A DNA stretch of 8,033 nt from Actinomycetes bacterium (lineage in GTDB: Bacteria > Actinomycetota > Acidimicrobiia > Acidimicrobiales > Acidimicrobiaceae), in assembly GCA_021823045.1 (NCBI GenBank), contig JAKAPB010000064.1, positions 1 to 8,033 on the forward strand, given 5' to 3'. The translations under genes and the position numbers were made by a program. Positions 5,739 through 8,033 of the stretch are shown here, in pieces (position 1 is the first letter of the stretch; each line of letters begins with the position of its first letter). Under the pieces are notes generated by a model that worked only from the letters and a program-made list of their open reading frames with translations, was not told where the DNA came from and did no database searches.

Positions 5739-7764
5739 CGTCGACCACCCCTATCCTTTCCACTTTTAAGCCAGCCGGGATCTCCAAGGATGAGACCACG
5801 GATATGTTTTCACCGAGTCCACGTAGCATTCGGGCCAATGCTGTCCTGATACGTGGTGTAGTTATCAGAACCGGTTCGACACCAGACGTAGCGCTCGCTC
5901 GTTCTTTAGCCTCGCTGACCGAACCCTTTATCGAATATGAAGTCGTCGGGTCGAGAAGGAGCACTCCCCGTTGGTCGATGTTCTGAAGCGAGTTGACCAG
6001 CAGGTGCTCCAACTCGGGCTCCAACACCAAGACGAAGAGCTTCCCGTCGATGGCTCGCTTAGCGGCGACGGCAAATCCGATGGCCTCTCGGGCCCCTTCG
6101 AGTAGGAAGTCTGCGTCCCTAGAGTACTTAGCGCGATCGGTTACCGCTTCGACGATCCTGGGGAGGTCCCTGACTGCGAGGCCCTCTTCCAAAAGATCCC
6201 TAAGGACCCTTTGTAGTTCACCGAGGGAGAGCTGTGCCTGGGCCATCTCATCGACCAATACCGGCTGATACTGACGCAGGGAATCGACCATCTCTTTGAG
6301 GGACTGTCGGGACAACAGCTCACCGGCGTGTGTCTTGACGACTTCAGAAAGGTGGGTCGTAATCACCGAAGCCCGGTCAACGACGGTCGCACCGCTCACC
6401 TGTGCCTGATTCTTAAACTGGATCGGTACCCACTTGGCGGGAATCCGAAAGACCGGCTCGAAGGTTGCTTCCCCTGGGATAGAGTCCAATCTGTCGCCGA
6501 TGGCGAGGATTCTACCGGGGGGTATGAAGCCCCTCGCCGCTTCGACTTCGTAGACCTTGATCACGTACTCTCCCTGGCTGAGCAGTAGATTATCGCGTGT
6601 CCTAACCGCAGGGAGCAGAATCCCTAGCTCCGAAGCCACCTTGCGTCGAAGAGCCTTGACCCGGTCTAACAGGTCCCCGCCGCTCGCTGGGTCCACCACA
6701 TCCAATAGATCAAGCGAGAGCTCGAGTTCCATCGGTTCCACCCGCATGGTTGGAAGTATCGTCTCGGGGGAGTCCAGTTGAACCACCGGCTCTTGAATTT
6801 CGAGAATCTCATCCTTAGGTCGCTTCTCAGCTTCGGCGAGTCTCCGACCCAGAAAGAAGATTACCCCACCGACGAGGATGAATGGAATCTTTGGAAGGCC
6901 AGGGAGTACCGCTAGCCCCATCAGGGCCCCGCCGGCGATACGAATGGCAATATTTTGCCTGCGGAGTTGGCTTAGTAGGTCGGTGCCAAAGTCCGACTCA
7001 TTAGAGGCCCTGGTGACTATCAAGCCGGTTGAGATTGAAAGCAGAAGCGCCGGGATCTGGCTAACCAGTCCGTCTCCGACGCTAAGTAGCGAATAGGTAT
7101 CAATCGCCTGGGTTAAAGAGAGATGCCTCTGGACGACCCCGACGAGGAATCCACCTATCAGGTTGATCATCGTAATCAACACCGCCGCAATCGCGTCGCC
7201 TTTTACGAACTTCGAAGCACCGTCCATAGCACCGTAAAAGTCGGCTTCCTTGGAGATCTTTTGGCGTCGTGCCCGGGCTTCGGTCTCGTCGATATGGCCT
7301 GCGTTCAGGTCGGCATCGATCGCCATCTGCTTTCCAGGCATCGCGTCCAAGGTGAACCTAGCTCCGACCTCCGCCACTCTGCCGGCACCATTGGTGATGA
7401 CCACGAACTGGATGACAAAAAGGATTAAAAATACGATTAACCCGACTACTACCGATCCGCCCACCACGAAATTACCGAAGCTCTGGATAACCGATCCCGC
7501 ATAGCCGTGCAGGAGGACGAGGCGGGTCGCACTGACATTGAGTGCCAGGCGGAAAAGAGTAGCGATCAATAGAACCGAAGGGAAGGCGGAGAACTCGAGT
7601 GAGTCCCTGACCCTCAAGACCATTGAGAGTACGACCAGGGCAAATGCGATATTTATGCTGATGAGGATGTCGAGCAGCATTGTCGGCAGCGGTACAACCA
7701 ACATAACCACGATGAAAGCAATGCCGATGGGCACGGCCAAAGCTAGTCTGCTTGTTTTGGGCAT
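5710..7764 (-). CDS. flhA: Flagellar biosynthesis protein FlhA (export gate)
   Basis: The 684-residue protein is the large inner-membrane subunit of the flagellar type III export gate, which couples proton motive force to export of rod, hook and filament subunits. The N-terminal half has about eight hydrophobic segments (roughly 7-310). Between them is the FHIPEP-family hallmark GRVAEVGARFTLDAMPGKQM (128-147) and the cytoplasmic loop FYGAMDGASKFVKGDAIA (177-194), whose Asp181 corresponds to the conserved functional aspartate. After a charged linker (about 311-350) comes the cytoplasmic chaperone/substrate-docking domain (about 350-684), including VDRASVITTHLSEVVKTHA (462-480). Length and motifs are complete, and FlhA is favoured over its virulence paralogue (SctV/InvA) by the following flhF-like gene. 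The ATG is preceded by GGAAGG with almost no spacing, so the ribosome binding site is unusually close. The 3' end overlaps the next start by 29 bases. Confidence 0.97.
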   Translation of the reverse strand: MPKTSRLALAVPIGIAFIVVMLVVPLPTMLLDILISINIAFALVVLSMVLRVRDSLEFSAFPSVLLIATLFRLALNVSATRLVLLHGYAGSVIQSFGNFVVGGSVVVGLIVFLILFVIQFVVITNGAGRVAEVGARFTLDAMPGKQMAIDADLNAGHIDETEARARRQKISKEADFYGAMDGASKFVKGDAIAAVLITMINLIGGFLVGVVQRHLSLTQAIDTYSLLSVGDGLVSQIPALLLSISTGLIVTRASNESDFGTDLLSQLRRQNIAIRIAGGALMGLAVLPGLPKIPFILVGGVIFFLGRRLAEAEKRPKDEILEIQEPVVQLDSPETILPTMRVEPMELELSLDLLDVVDPASGGDLLDRVKALRRKVASELGILLPAVRTRDNLLLSQGEYVIKVYEVEAARGFIPPGRILAIGDRLDSIPGEATFEPVFRIPAKWVPIQFKNQAQVSGATVVDRASVITTHLSEVVKTHAGELLSRQSLKEMVDSLRQYQPVLVDEMAQAQLSLGELQRVLRDLLEEGLAVRDLPRIVEAVTDRAKYSRDADFLLEGAREAIGFAVAAKRAIDGKLFVLVLEPELEHLLVNSLQNIDQRGVLLLDPTTSYSIKGSVSEAKERASATSGVEPVLITTPRIRTALARMLRGLGENISVVSSLEIPAGLKVERIGVVDGGKTAEVYR

Positions 7765-8033
7765 CCTTCCAACCAGTTACGCTAATGCCCGTCCAATGAG
7801 CCAACCTTCGCCTTCCCGGCTATGTACTATTCGGCATCAAGATGAGAGACCTTGAACCTGGAATATCTGAAATATCAATTTGCAGATTTAGTCGGCTTGT
7901 ACGAATGCTCTGCTCCTGGGTTTCCAAGAACTCAACCCGGATATCGAGGCAACCAGCCTCCAGAGGCGGAGCATTTCACTCCATCCCGGAAAGTTCGGGT
8001 ACCGAGGCAGATACTTCACCCCTGAATCAGATC
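7765..8033 (-). other. Upstream region of flhA, no confident gene
   Basis: I find no supported gene or promoter in these 269 bases. Two minus-strand frames are partly open. One is open from the window edge to a TAA at 7888-7890 (47 codons, rich in Trp and Arg). The other is open from after a TGA at 7976-7978 to a TAG at 7820-7822 (51 codons, with reasonable composition, including GCLDIRVEFLETQEQ) but has no good start. Either could be the tail of an upstream gene or chance. Two short GC hairpins are visible, GCCTC-CA-GAGGC near 7960 and CCCGGA-AAG-TTCGGG near 7990; neither is followed by a U-run on either strand. Confidence 0.4.

Noticed and set aside
7949..7961. Sigma-54-like GG/GC pair upstream of flhA on the minus strand (TGGAGG followed by TTGCC)
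   Set aside because: Nine bases separate GG and GC instead of the required ten, and the -24 element matches poorly.

Overview
All recognisable genes in this window lie on the minus strand. They read from the high-coordinate end to the low-coordinate end as flhA, an flhF-like gene, a small membrane-protein gene, a GNAT acyltransferase gene, a menC-family racemase/synthase gene, pilT, and the 5' part of a metallo-beta-lactamase-fold gene cut by the window edge. Base composition is roughly balanced. GTG and TTG starts are common and Shine-Dalgarno sequences are clear. A flagellar export gene, an actinobacterial-looking PilT and the GNAT plus menC-family pair together suggest a motile bacterium, probably an actinobacterium with moderate GC (Acidimicrobiia-like). 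That placement is inference; no rRNA or other phylogenetic marker is present.

Region 1 (about 8033-3991) is a flagellar block. flhA encodes the export-gate protein. It overlaps by 29 bases a GTG-started gene in the usual flhF position. The product has an FlhF-type N-terminal domain, a long low-complexity linker, and a C-terminal domain that looks like an SRP-type GTPase domain without its P-loop. The stop of this gene overlaps the TTG start of an 81-residue protein with two predicted membrane segments. That gene sits where flhG (fleN) often follows flhF. The three genes look translationally coupled. The 269 bases before flhA hold no confident gene.

Region 2 (about 3990-1862) is a separate two-gene metabolic unit behind a 213-base gap that contains a near-perfect AT-rich dyad. 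A GNAT-superfamily acyltransferase gene overlaps a menC-family enolase-superfamily gene by ATGA. This pairing fits N-acyl (N-succinyl) amino acid racemisation, that is D- to L-amino acid conversion, better than a dedicated menaquinone role. The deacylase such a pathway also needs is not in the window.

Region 3 (1861-1569) is a 293-base intergenic stretch with seven perfect tandem copies of TTGCCGA and a possible promoter for pilT that has a dyad in its spacer.

Region 4 (1568-1) holds pilT, the type IV pilus retraction ATPase, and 57 bases downstream a metallo-hydrolase gene that runs off the window. Machinery for swimming (flagellum) and for pilus retraction is therefore encoded within 8 kb on one strand.
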